A DNA stretch of 64,000 bases from Selaginella moellendorffii (lineage: Eukaryota > Streptophyta > Lycopodiopsida > Selaginellales > Selaginellaceae): positions 4,487,672-4,551,671 of the forward strand of contig NW_003314262.1 in the NCBI RefSeq assembly GCF_000143415.4, read 5' to 3'. Shown in pieces: positions 1-11,320 of the stretch (positions within the stretch are counted from its first letter, which is position 1; every line of letters starts with the position of its first letter). The translations under genes and the position numbers were made by a program. Below the pieces are notes generated by a model. That model had not been told where the DNA came from and searched no databases. It saw nothing but the letters and a program-made list of their open reading frames with translations.

Positions 1-1076
<1,076 letters not shown>

Positions 1077-1816
1077 CTATGGAGCTGGGAAGCATAAGGT
1101 ATAGGATGCAAGTCCTAGACCATTCAAAACAAGGCCACCATATCCAACCCCTGTGAAAATTGGAGAATTTCTCCAGATTGCATTTGGGCCCAAAGGGCAA
1201 GTCCCAAATAAGACAAGCTGAATGGGCCTTGGTCCCCCACCCCATGCTCTAGCTCCAACTCTGCCCCTGCCATAGACCAAAGCCAACATAGTGATAGTTC
1301 CATTAGCTCTCTCGTTGAACCTTTTGAGACCGATATAGAGCTCGTAGCGAGGATAGTTTGGTCCAAGGAAGATCACAACTCACTCATGAAGATTCTTGGG
1401 CATCTAGGATGTTGCAATCTTGATGACAATAGCTCTGTAGGTTCTCAAAGCCACAACATCGAGAGGAAGAATAAAACTTTGGCCACGGACTAGCATTGTT
1501 ATATTGAGCTCGTAAAAGTCCCCCCCCCGAAATCCGGCTTGTAGCTAAGAACTATTGCCACCATGAACAATCCACCTACTTATACATCAAAAGCAGCTCC
1601 CACCTTTAACTGAGCTTGCCCATAGGGGTTATATAGAAGTTCCCTTGCTATGATCTTTCCTCAGATGAAATCACAGAGGAACTTCTTGTTTCCCGATGCC
1701 CACTTGAAACCATTGACGTTAGAAGCATCCAGGTTAGAAGCATTCTTGGTTGCTCACCTGGAGAAAGATTTGGCATTGGGAGCTGTTCTAATGATCAAGT
1801 CGCTTGGGCTGTAGAG
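1077..1816 (-). pseudogene. 3' part of a host gene interrupted by the retrotransposon
   Basis: On the minus strand this stretch reads as decayed coding sequence in several short blocks. One block (1077-1376) is open for about 99 codons and ends in a TAG near 1077. Upstream blocks carry in-frame stops or possible introns, and a run of nine C at 1521-1530 marks a likely frame change. The block touching the element (about 1730-1816) continues in frame with the coding fragment at 9384-9460 on the other side, and has a splice-donor-like CAG|GTGAGC about 60 nt from the junction. I do not recognise the protein family. The piece next to the junction contains LYSPSDLIIRTAPN, which might help a search. 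Whether the gene was already decaying before the insertion is not clear. Confidence 0.5.
1812..1816. repeat. Target site duplication, left copy (TAGAG)
   Basis: TAGAG lies immediately outside the left LTR and is repeated exactly at 9384-9388 outside the right LTR. Five bases is the usual length for Ty3/gypsy integrases. Confidence 0.95.
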
Positions 1817-2988
1817 TGTAAGCCACAAATTTTTCCTTTCCAATTTGCCAGCTTACCTCAACTATCCGACCAACTCTGCCTTGGCTTGTGCTAAGTTCCC
1901 TCGCCAAGGTTCTCGCCTATGGTACCAGCTCCTACTTGGTCCTACTTGGTTTCAGCTACTCACTGCACGAGCAACAGAGTGTTAGCCATCCATCTACGGA
2001 TTCCCAAATCTCTCCCAATCCCCCTCCCCGGGTTAGATTGGACTTAAGGTTCGGCTACACTCCCTGCAGGCACAAGCAGCCAAGCACACCAAGCCTCCAG
2101 ATTCCTAACACCCCAAGGTACCACAAGACTTGATCATGGGACCCTCTAAATCCCAAGCCTTAGGTGCAACACTTGCTTCGGGACGTCGAGGCGAAACACC
2201 GTGGCCTAACGGCCCGGTATGAGTACCTCTACCCCCCCACTTCCATCCCGAAGGGAAGGCCCAAGCCCCTAGGAAGGGCAAGGACCAATGAGCCACAAGG
2301 TACTCAAGTGGGGCACCACTTCACCTGAGCCGGGAGCACTGCAGTCAGTTTCCCTTTCGGGAGTGGGAGCTGCTCTTGAGCACTTCCCTGGGTGGCCCCT
2401 CCGACACCACTCAGGCCCATGCTCACTCCCACCCAAGGCCCCTTGGCCCCAGTCTCAACCTCAAGTCAGTTTGGAAGCACCACTAGAGAGTTCCTTCAAG
2501 ACTGGTTCCTGGACCTCACTATCCCTACTATACTTTTGGAACCCCCTGCAGCCCCCCCCCCTTGGGAGACGCACGCTTTGGGCTTTCACCCCTTGACCCG
2601 TATTAGCATTTGGACTTAGTCTCTGGCTTGATCTCGGACCCGATTTCGGATCCGACTTCGGATTCAGTCTCGGACTCGATCTCGGACTCGATCTCGGACT
2701 CGATCTCGGACCCGATCTCGGACCCGACCTCGGACTCGACCTCGGACTCGGTCTCGGACCCGATTTCGGATCTCGGACTCTGTCTCGAACTCAGTCTCGA
2801 ACTCGGACTCGAACTCGGTCCCCGAGTCGGTCTCGGACTCGATTCCGGACTCTATCTCGAACTCGGTCCTAGAGTCGGTCTTGGACTCGATCCTCGACTT
2901 GGTCCCATCCGATGAACTCTTTGTCATTTCGGTCAAGCTTTTTGGGGATCCTTTAGCCTACGACATCTTGGGGAGTCGGTTCCTTACA
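1817..2988 (-). repeat. Left LTR (3' LTR of the minus-strand element)
   Basis: 1172-bp copy of the LTR, with inverted TGTAA/TTACA ends. It contains a GC-rich segment and an internal tandem array of 12-bp CTCGGA-type units (about 2628-2900). Short open frames inside it, such as 81 codons at 1888-2133, recur at the same place in the other LTR and have no homology I recognise, so they are not genes. Confidence 0.96.
2628..2905. repeat. 12-bp CTCGGACTCGAT tandem array inside the left LTR
   Basis: About 20 imperfect units based on TCTCGGACTCGA, drifting to TTCGGATCC and CTCGAACTCGG toward the right. It keeps a stop-free Ser-Asp repeat frame on the plus strand and an Arg-Asp-type frame on the minus strand purely because of its period. 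This copy has one more 12-bp unit than the array in the right LTR, which accounts for the whole length difference between the two LTRs. Confidence 0.9.
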
Positions 2989-3002
2989 ACTCCACCACCC
3001 AT
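2989..3002 (-). other. Polypurine tract next to the 3' LTR
   Basis: On the minus strand the bases just before the left LTR read as ATGGGTGGTGGAGT followed directly by the LTR start TGTAAG. The position and purine bias fit the plus-strand primer of an LTR element. A few pyrimidines interrupt it. Confidence 0.7.
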
Positions 3003-3391
3003 AGAAGAAGTTTGATGCCCACATCGAACGTCTCGTTTTATCCTACGACTTGTTGACCATGTCTCCGGGGGCATCCCCCCACTTAGCGGTGTGCCTAAGT
3101 TAGCCTCCCCGGCCAAGAGCCCATGACAACGGAATATAGGTGTCCCTATACTCCTCACCTCACCACGCCCTAGTATGGGGTCGGGACTTGAACCCAGCCT
3201 TGCTTTACTAGGGGGTTGGGACTCGAACCCAACCTCCGTAGAATACGTCTACAGATTCGACATCCCCGCGGGGAGTCGGGCGTAGTGCCCTACGCCTGGT
3301 CGACCTATCTAACCCATGCTAATTAGCTTACCTTTGGCGCGCCTTCGGGTCCCAACATATGCCACTTGCTCAACTTTGCAAATTGATATTT
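3003..3391 (-). other. Non-coding tail of the retrotransposon between the chromodomain end and the PPT
   Basis: No coding frame is evident. It contains two near-repeats of a T-loop-like motif, GGGTTCGAGTCCC-type on the minus strand, at about 3179-3200 and 3215-3235. I see no tRNA fold around them. Confidence 0.5.
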
Positions 3392-6300
3392 TTAATTGAA
3401 TTTTGCATAAGTACATAGAGTTCTGCCTTGCAGAAATTCCTCCACTAGATCTCGCGCGTTCGCTAGGTTCTCCTCCGATTCCCATGTTGCTTCGCAGTGT
3501 GGAAATCCTTTCCATTTCACATGGAACTCTCTCACCTCGTGTCCTTGTCGCTTGCTCTTGCGCGCATTGAGGATGGCCTCGACTTCGTATTCCTCTTCCC
3601 CTTGGATAACCTCAGGTAAAGGTCTCACTTGGTCCTTGTGAAGCGGATCCTCAAAGTACGGCTTGAGTAAGTTCACGTGGAACACTGGGTGCATCTTCCC
3701 CATCTCTTGAGGAAGTCGGAGTCGGTAAGCCACTTTACCGATTCGTGCCTCAATCTCGTAAGGCCCCGCAAACCTGCTTAAGGAACTCAAGATCAATTCA
3801 TTTACAGGAATACATGCATCTTTACCTTTGGGTCAACTTTCGGCTGATCCCACTTGGTAGTTTGAGGTTCTTGGTGTTCAGCCACACCTTCTCCCTAGCT
3901 TGGAACTCTACATCCCGACGCTTCTGGTTCGCGTATTTGGTTTGCCTTTGTTGAGCCCGTTCCAAGGAATCCCTCACTAGATTCCAAATGCTGAGTCTTT
4001 CCGCCGTGAATGCCTCCACTGCGGGCAACTCTCCATGATACTCGGCCACGCCGAGTTCCACAGGACCTTCAATAGCTCGCCCATTGATGACTTCCCATGG
4101 ATTCACCCGATACTCGAATGTGGTGAGTTGTTATAACACATTTCCACAAGTCCCAAATGACTTACCCAATCGGTCTGGTCTCCCGAGACATAGCATCGCA
4201 AATAATCCTCCAGCTGCCTATTCACCCTTTCCGTTTGTCCGTCTGTCAAGAAGTGTTAGTGCCAACAACTTGACTCAATACCCCATACCTATCTGTGGGT
4301 GATAGGCTGTGCTGAATTTCAACTTGGTGCGATACTGTTCCAAGAGAGTCCTCCAGAACCTACTGGTGAAGATCTTATCTCGATCTGAGATGATCTCTTC
4401 CGGTCTTCCCCGCACTCGAACCACTTGTTCAAAGAACAGCTTTGCCACACCTTCCGCATCCACCTCCGTTGTGGTGGGTATGAAGTGTGCCATTTTCGAA
4501 AATCGGTCCACCACCACGAATATCGCATCAAACCCCTCGCTTGGGGGGAGTCCCGTGATGAAGTCCATCGTAAGACATTTCCACGGGTGATCTGGAATTG
4601 GGATGCTTTGCAACAAACCCCCACTAGCCTTAGTCACGGCTTTTACCTGCTGACATGTTAGACATGTCTTTACATAGTCTTGGATGTCCTTAGCCATATC
4701 TGGCCAATGGTACTTCCTTTTGAGTAAGCCCATCGTCTTGGGCACTCCACCGTGTCCCGCAAGAGGTCCGTCATGACACTCTTCTAAGGCTACCTTCCTT
4801 AGTTCCCCTTCTGGAACATACACCCTCGTTTGCTTGTAATAAATGAGTCCGTTGCGTTCTGCATAGCCCGTTTTCTCTTCCGTTGGCAGCTCACCTCTCT
4901 GGTGAGCTTCCCGCGCCTCTAGATTCCTCAGCAACACTTCCTGTGCTAGACCATCGTTCTCATATGCTGTCCGCACATCGTCCCAGAAGGTTGCTGTTGC
5001 GCTGGATATTGCCAACCTCAAGCTCGCTTTTCGACTTAGCGCATCCGCCATAATGTTGCTCTTCCCAGGCTTGTACAGAATTTCGCAATCAAACTCGGCC
5101 AAGGCATTGGTCCACCGACCTTGTTTCCCTCTTAGGTCGGGCTGTGACAAGAAGTGCTTCGTTGCCACATTGTCCGTGTAAACCTTGAAGTGTCTCCCAA
5201 GGTAGTGTCGCCACTCCTTGAGCGCCTTGACCACCGCAAACAATTCCTTCTCGTGGGCAGGCCACTTCCGTTGAGCCTTGTCCAGCTTCTTCGAGAAGAA
5301 CGCTACCGGATGGTTGTCTTGCTTCAAAACTGCGCCTAACACAAAGTCCGAAGCATCCGTTTCTACCTTAAAGTCCTTACCAAAGTCTGGTAATGCCAAT
5401 ACGGGAGCCTTCCTCAACTTCCCTTTGAGGTGGACGAATGCCGCCTCGCATTCCGCTGTCCACACCATCTTCCCTTTTCTTGTTTGGTCCGTTAAGGGCA
5501 GGGCTACTCTCGAATAGTGTCTGATAAACTTTCGATAGTAGTTGCATAGCCCCAGGAATGCCCTCAACTCGTGTACATTGGCTGGTCGCTCCCATTCCTG
5601 GATCACTTGGACCTTCTCTGGGTCCACCTTGAGCCCGTCCTGGCCCACCACATGCCCGAGAAACTTTACCTCTTGTTGAGCAAAGTCACATTTGCTCTCT
5701 TTAGCATACAGTTTGTGTTCCCTTAGTTTCTCAAACACCTTCACCAAGTGTTCGGCATGCTCCTTTAGCGTCTCGCTATAGATCAGGATATCGTCGATAT
5801 AGACGACCACGAAGTGATCCAGATAGGGTACAAAGATGTGGTTCATTAGCGCCGAAAACGTTGCCGGCGCATTACATAGCCCGAAGGGCACACCAGAAAC
5901 TCAAAGCTCCCATACCTCATTCGACAGGTTGTCTTCTCGACATCTTCCTCGGCTACCCTGATCTGGTAGTATCCTGACCTTAAGTCAATCCTCGAGAAGT
6001 ATTTTGCCTTTCCCAACCTATCGAACAGGTCCTCAATCCTTGGCAAAGGGTACTTGTTCTTCTTTGTATATTTGTTGAGCAACCGGTAGTCTATGCACAT
6101 GCGCATAGATCCATCTTTCTTTTTCACAAATAACACCGGTGCCCCATACGGCGACTTGCTCAACCTAACATACCCTTTGTCCACCAACTCCTCTAGTTGG
6201 CACTTGAGCTCCTTGAGTTCTTTTTCGTTCAAACGATAAGGGGGACGAACCACTACCTCAGCACCCTCGACCAGCTCAATCTTATGTTCTATCGGTCGTG

Positions 6301-8164
6301 CTGGGGGTAGCCCCACCGATAGCTCCTCCGGCATGGTATCCTGGAATTGGTCCAACACCCGCTGGATCACTAAAGGTACTTCTTCCATTCCTGTCTTTTT
6401 GTCACTCTTCACCGAGAGTAAGCACAAAAAGGCCGCCTTAGTTCCTTTAGTGAGTTGTCCTCTCGTGGACACCAGGTTTAAGCAGGAATCTTTGGCCTTG
6501 CTTTGCCCTACCTTTAGATCTTGGGCCTCCACCCTAGATCTTCTTCCTTGGGCATTCGCCAGTACCACAAGGTTTCTACCTTGTCCATGCAGGGCTACCA
6601 CAAATCGATTGAACTAGTCCATTCCGAAGATCACGTCAAATCCCGCCATGTCCAACACAGTGAAATCCATGTCCACCTTCCAAGTCCCCACTTCGACTCT
6701 CGCTTGTCGAAGTACCTCATCGGTGCTTTGGCTACCTTGAACAAACTCTATAGTCCTTGGTTCGCCTAGCCACTGCACTGTTAGTCCGGCTTGCCGGACT
6801 ATGTTTGCAGCCACAAAATTATCCGAAGCACCCGTGTCAATAAGGATTTTAACAAAGCTACCTCCGAGCTTCCCTCGGAGGGCTAGTAGATGTCGCGAAC
6901 GACTCTCTACCAAAGTTGCTCGTGTAATGAGTAACTTTGAGTTAGGGACTGGATCACATACTTCCGTTTGGACTTCACCCGACTTGATGGCCATATTGGC
7001 TCTGGCCTTCTTCGGGTAGGGACATTCCCTCGAGAAGTGTCCCGCTTCACCGCAGTTGTTGTAGCATACGTTGTTTCCCACGCTGCTATATGACTTGACC
7101 TTCTTATCTGTGGGTTTGTCTCTTTTCGCTTGACTCCCCCACTTACTCGCTCGCTGGCCACCGGGTTTGCCTTTCCGGAACCTCGAGGACTCATTCTTAG
7201 AGAAACTCCTCTTGAATTTCCCTCTGCTAAACGTTCCCCTTGGTTTGGCCCCTTTGCTAAACGTGGATCCCGACCCCGTCGTGTTCCCCTTTCGCAAGTT
7301 ATCGTTGAAATGCACCTTGATGGCCGCATCCAACGCTTCCTTGTAGTTGGTCGGGTTCCACCGCATTACTTCGCCGCGAGCCCAGGTTTGCAAACCTGAT
7401 ATGAAGGCATGGAACGCATCCATATCCCCCATGTCTGTGACAAGTATCCTCTTTGCCATAAACCCATTCACATACTCCTGAATGATTCCGGTCTGCTTCA
7501 GCCTACTCAGCTCATCCCTTAGGTGCAGAGTAGCATTCGGAGGAATGTAAGTTGCGCGGATCCTCGCCTTCATCATTTCCCAAGTGGCCACCGGTCCTTC
7601 GTTGGCCTCCGTTGTTCTCCACCAAGACTTGGCATTATCTGCCAAGTATGGTTTTGCACATGGGACCTTCTCCGAGCTCGGTAATCGCAACGCTCAGAAG
7701 TAGTCCTCCATATCGTAGAACCAATCCTCCACCACCTTATAGTCGTTCACTCCCTTGAAGACCGGTGGGGGCTTCGGTTTGTACTTGGGAACTGCCTGAG
7801 GGACTGATTCCACTTCGGTCTGTTCGACCTTGTCTGGTTTTGCCTCAGTCCCTGCCGAAGGGTCCGCACCTTCTGCGCTGCCAGCATCCGCAGTCTTTCG
7901 CTTTTTCTTCCGCTTCTCATCACGCTTTAGCTTGCGTACGAGAGTCTCTAGCAGGGCATTGGTCTGTGCCAATTGTCCTTCTAGAACGTCCAATCGAGCC
8001 TTGGACGACCGAACCTCACCACCGGACTCCTATTTGGAAGTTGCCTCACTGGAGTCCTCCTCATGCAAGGATTCCTCATCCATAGCCTCCTGTTCGACCG
8101 GAGGCTCCAGCTCTGGAGGAGGTTCCGTCTCCGCCTGGGTTCGCTTACGTCCTGCCCTTGCCAT
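3392..8164 (-). pseudogene. gag-pol polyprotein of the chromovirus, broken by stops and frameshifts
   Basis: The most likely gag start is the ATG at 8164. Stop codons lie at 8030-8032 (TAG), 7694-7696 (TGA) and 6614-6616 (TAG, just after the protease). The frame changes near 5890 inside reverse transcriptase, and more breaks fall near 4275-4300 and 3797-3822. Gag has a coiled/basic region and a zinc knuckle at about 7020-7065. Protease has the LIDTGAS motif near 6830. Reverse transcriptase carries YIDDILIY near 5790. RNase H has TDASD near 5340. Integrase has an HHCC-type segment (4640-4790) and a core with DFITGLP and ISDRD. A chromodomain with FHVKWKGF lies around 3500-3600. The element could not make a full polyprotein without help. 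Gene content and order are established for Ty3/gypsy elements; the breaks are seen directly. Confidence 0.93.
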
Positions 8165-8205
8165 CTCCCAGCAATCCGCCTCTATCCTTCGCTAGAACTG
8201 AGGAA

Positions 8206-8220
8206 GAGGCTCCGATACCA
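8206..8220 (-). other. Primer-binding site, initiator Met tRNA type
   Basis: On the minus strand, three bases inside the right LTR, the sequence TGGTATCGGAGCC is found. It differs by one base from the usual plant tRNA-iMet primer-binding site (TGGTATCAGAGCC). This fixes the element's orientation as minus. Confidence 0.88.
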
Positions 8221-8223
8221 AAT

Positions 8224-9383
8224 TGTAAGCCACAAATTTTTCCTTTCCAATTTGCCAGCTTACCTCGACTATCCGACCAACTCTACCTTGGCTTGTGCTA
8301 AGTTCCCTCGCCAAGGTTCTCGCCTATGGTACCAGCTCCTACTTGGTCCTACTTAGTTTTAGCTACTCACTGCACGAGCAACAGAGTGTTAGCCATCCAT
8401 CTACGGATTCCCAAATCTCTCCCAATCCCCCTCCCCGGGTTAGACTGGACTTAAGGTTCGGCTACACTCCCCGCAGGCACAAGCAGCCAAGCACACCAAG
8501 CCTCCAGATTCCTAACACCCCAAGGTACCACAAGACTTGATCATGGGACCCTCTAAATCCCAAGCCTTGGGTGCAGCACTTGGTTCGGGATGTCGGGGCG
8601 AAACACCGTGGCCTAACGGCCCGGTATGGGTACCTCTACCCCCCCACTTCCATCCCGAAGGGAAGGCCCAAGCCCCTAGGAAGGGCGAGGACCAATGAGC
8701 CACAAGGTACTCAAGTGGGGCACCACTCCACCTGAGCCGGGAGCACCGCAGTCGGTTTCCCTTTCGGGAGTGGGAGCTGCTCTTGAGCACTTCCCTGGGT
8801 GGCCCCTCCAGCACCACTCAGGCCCATGCTCACTCCCACCCAAGGCCCCTTGGCCCCAATCTCAACCTCAAGTCAGTTTGGAAGCACCACTGGAGAGTTC
8901 CTTCAAGACTGGTTTCTGGACCTCACTATCCCTACTATACTTTTGGAACCCCCTGCAGCCCCCCCCCCCGGGGAGATGCACGCTTTGGGCTTTCACCCCT
9001 TGACCCGTATTAGTATTTGGACTTAGTCTTTGGCTCGACCTCGGACCCGATTTCGGATCCGACTTCGGATTCGGTCTCGGACTCGATCTCGGACTCGATC
9101 TCAGACCCGATCTCGGACCCGACCTCAGACTCGACCTCGGACTCGGTCTCGGACCCGATTTCGGATCTCGGACTCCGTCTCAAACTCGGTCTCGAACTTG
9201 GACTCGAACTCGGTCCCCGAGTCGGTCTCGGACTCGATTCCGGACTCTATCTCGAACTCGGTCCTAGAGTCGGTCTTGGACTCGATCCTCGACTTGGTCC
9301 CATCCGATGAACTCTTTGTCATTTCGGTCAAGCTTTTTGGGGATCCTTTAGCCTACGACATCTCGGGGAGTCAGTTCTTTACA
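8224..9383 (-). repeat. Right LTR (5' LTR of the minus-strand element)
   Basis: 1160-bp copy of the LTR. It matches the left LTR along its whole length, with about three dozen point differences by eye and one missing 12-bp unit in the CTCGGA array (about 9035-9300). The element promoter should lie here. Confidence 0.96.
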
Positions 9384-9460
9384 TAGAGCTCTTGATTTTC
9401 CTCCTCGCCTGTGAGCAAGGCAAACAAGCTTCTGCTCAACAGCTCTTGTTGTGCGCTCAT
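9384..9460 (-). pseudogene. 5' coding fragment of the host gene cut by the retrotransposon
   Basis: An ATG at 9460 opens a minus-strand frame that runs without a stop into the right LTR boundary. If the element and one TAGAG copy are removed, the frame continues into 1816 downward, giving ...LTGEENQ-ELYSPSD... and then a GTGAGC donor. The retrotransposon therefore appears to have split a coding exon near the N-terminus of a protein I cannot identify. The initiator could also be further upstream, but an in-frame TGA lies just before this ATG. Confidence 0.55.
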
Positions 9461-9817
9461 CGATCATGACTTGACGTGGAGTAACGATGACGCTCTCATT
9501 TCATGCCTCACAACAAAAAATCGCAGCCATGAAGGGAGAAAAAGAGGGCAATCGGGGGGGAAGGAAAGAGGGCACTCACCCAGCATCAAGCCTTCTCGTG
9601 CTTCTCCTTGCTCTCCCATGCTTAACAGTTGTTTTCTCGTTCGTGCCCTAGGGCACAACATTATATTTATCATGACCAAATGTGAAACGCAATCAAGATA
9701 GAATTCACCACTTACATGGGAACGAACTCTTTCCAATTTGTGTGTGGATTTATAGATGAAATACACAGATGGCTAGCTTAAGGTAAACTGTTGAGAGAAA
9801 GTTGGCCAAACCATTCC
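9461..9817. other. Intergenic stretch between the broken host gene and the PPR gene
   Basis: No coding frame I can support. It holds the presumed 5' region of the interrupted gene and the 3' region of the PPR gene. A 100-codon minus frame at 9464-9766 has no recognisable domain. Confidence 0.5.
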
Positions 9818-11182
9818 TCAAAATAAAAGCACATAAGAGGAGAAGTTTTCCGGCTCCAGCTCCATGAGCTTCTCCACGGCCATTCTCCCACGCCTTGCAT
9901 CGTCGTGCATTTTGGATGCGCCCAACATGACAGTCCATGGAATAGGATTCACAGTCGATGACGAAGAAACCAGAAAATCAGTAGTTTCTTCCACCATACT
10001 CAAGAGGCCGCATTTTCCCATGAGATCCACCACGCAAAACAAGTGTTCGCCAGTCTGAACAATGCCAAAGTCCTGCGTTGCATATGTGTAGCAGTTCCAA
10101 GAGTCCTGAAGCCTTCCATCGACGCTGCAAGCTGAGAGGATTGCGAGAAGCGTCACACTGTCCGGAGAGAAACCATTCAAAACCATCGCACGAAACGTTT
10201 CTCTGGCCATACAACCGTGACCCCAGTGAGAATATCCGGATATCAGAGAGTTCCATGACACGGAATCTCTCTCGTCCATGGACTGGAAGATATTATCAGT
10301 CATCTCTACAAATCCAGCGCTAGCATACGCACCCAAGATTGCGTTCCAAGAGATTACATTGCGATGTGGCATCCGGTCAAACATAAATCTTGCATAATCC
10401 AAATGCCCATTTGAGGAAAATGCTGCGACTATTGTATTCCACGATAAAACACACTGTTGCGGCGTTAAATCGAATATTTTCTTTGCGTCAACTAATCTTC
10501 CAAGATGTGCGTAAGCAGCAGTAATGGTGCTCCACGACACCAAATCTCTCTGCGGCATCCTGTCGAAGAGAAAGCTCGCGAACTGGAGCTCCCGCTCATG
10601 GGAGTAGGCCGTAATCATCGTGTTCCAGGCGATTACGTCTCTCTCGGGCGCGATCTCAAAGAAGCTGCGAGCGAGGCCCAACTCGCCATCGTGGACGAGC
10701 GATCCGAGCATGGCGTTCCACGGAACGACACTCCACTGCGGCATTCTCTCGAAGAACAATTGCGCGAGGCGGGAATCGCCCTCCTTTCGGGCATAAGCGC
10801 TCACCATCGTCGTCCACGACACGACGTTCCTGCGATCCATTGCCTCGAACAGCGCCCTGGCCTGCCGGATGTCGCCGTTTTCCACGCTGCCATAGATCAT
10901 CACATTCCACGAGAAGACGTTCTTTGCGTGGATCTCGTCAAAAGCTTCCCGGGATTCCTGCAAATGCCCACACTGGGCATACATTTGGACGAGATGGTTC
11001 GCGAGGTACGTGTTGGTGGTGGATGGATCGCCTTGTGAGTCGAGGAGCTCACGGTGAATCCTCCTCCCCTCTCTCACGTCTCTTGCGATGCCACACTGCC
11101 TCAATCTCGATGCGTAGCTCTCCACGATGGAGTGCTTGGAAGTGGCAGTGGACTTGAGGCATTGCTTGAGCACTCTCTTCAT
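9818..11182 (-). CDS. PLS-class pentatricopeptide-repeat protein, truncated in the E domain
   Basis: Single-exon frame, about 454 codons from the ATG at 11182; a TTG 12 nt upstream is in frame but is not a plausible start. The protein has tandem 31-36 residue repeats with SWNTMI-, SWTTMV- and NVVSWN-like cores, alternating P, L and S types. This is typical of PLS PPR proteins that bind organellar RNA and direct C-to-U editing or processing. The C-terminal part begins an E domain (PWTVMLGA, then LEPENFSSYVLL) but stops at TGA right where the family normally continues with a SN-Y-A segment. The E/DYW tail is therefore missing and the gene may be hypomorphic or dead. The N-terminus has only a weak targeting-like sequence. 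A decayed tandem copy lies at 12534-13790. Confidence 0.85.
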   Translation of the reverse strand: MKRVLKQCLKSTATSKHSIVESYASRLRQCGIARDVREGRRIHRELLDSQGDPSTTNTYLANHLVQMYAQCGHLQESREAFDEIHAKNVFSWNVMIYGSVENGDIRQARALFEAMDRRNVVSWTTMVSAYARKEGDSRLAQLFFERMPQWSVVPWNAMLGSLVHDGELGLARSFFEIAPERDVIAWNTMITAYSHERELQFASFLFDRMPQRDLVSWSTITAAYAHLGRLVDAKKIFDLTPQQCVLSWNTIVAAFSSNGHLDYARFMFDRMPHRNVISWNAILGAYASAGFVEMTDNIFQSMDERDSVSWNSLISGYSHWGHGCMARETFRAMVLNGFSPDSVTLLAILSACSVDGRLQDSWNCYTYATQDFGIVQTGEHLFCVVDLMGKCGLLSMVEETTDFLVSSSSTVNPIPWTVMLGASKMHDDARRGRMAVEKLMELEPENFSSYVLLF

Positions 11183-11320
11183 CCATGGACGCAAATACGA
11201 AAATAAGTTCTAACCACTATTTTCCTCTATGAATCAAAGTTGACGAAAGTCAACGGAATATGAAAATCAAGTCTATGACCAAATTGAAATCGCCCTCGCA
11301 TATCTCGTTCCGTGATGATT

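Larger units (their letters stand above)
1817..9383 (-). mobile_element. Ty3/gypsy chromovirus LTR retrotransposon, full length but defective
   Basis: Two long direct repeats (1817-2988 and 8224-9383) with TGTAA...TTACA ends bracket a minus-strand gag-pol region. The 5-bp target duplication TAGAG sits at 1812-1816 and 9384-9388 and is perfect. Next to the right (5') LTR is a primer-binding site matching the initiator Met tRNA end, and next to the left (3') LTR a purine-rich tract. The polyprotein order is gag, zinc knuckle, protease, reverse transcriptase, RNase H, integrase and chromodomain, which is the Ty3/gypsy order. The C-terminal chromodomain places it among the chromoviruses. The two LTRs differ by roughly 3 percent by eye, almost all transitions, plus one 12-bp repeat unit. 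The insertion is therefore fairly young, yet the coding region already has several breaks. It interrupts a host coding exon. Confidence 0.96.

Noticed and set aside
1888..2133. 81-codon frame present in both LTRs
   Set aside because: Conserved only because the LTRs are duplicates; no recognisable protein.
2610..2936. Open frames encoding Ser-Asp and Arg-Asp repeats
   Set aside because: They are by-products of the 12-bp array inside the LTR and recur in the other LTR; no independent coding evidence.
10505..11038. 177-codon plus-strand frame
   Set aside because: Antisense shadow of the PPR gene, and the same shadow appears over its pseudogene at 13206-13634.
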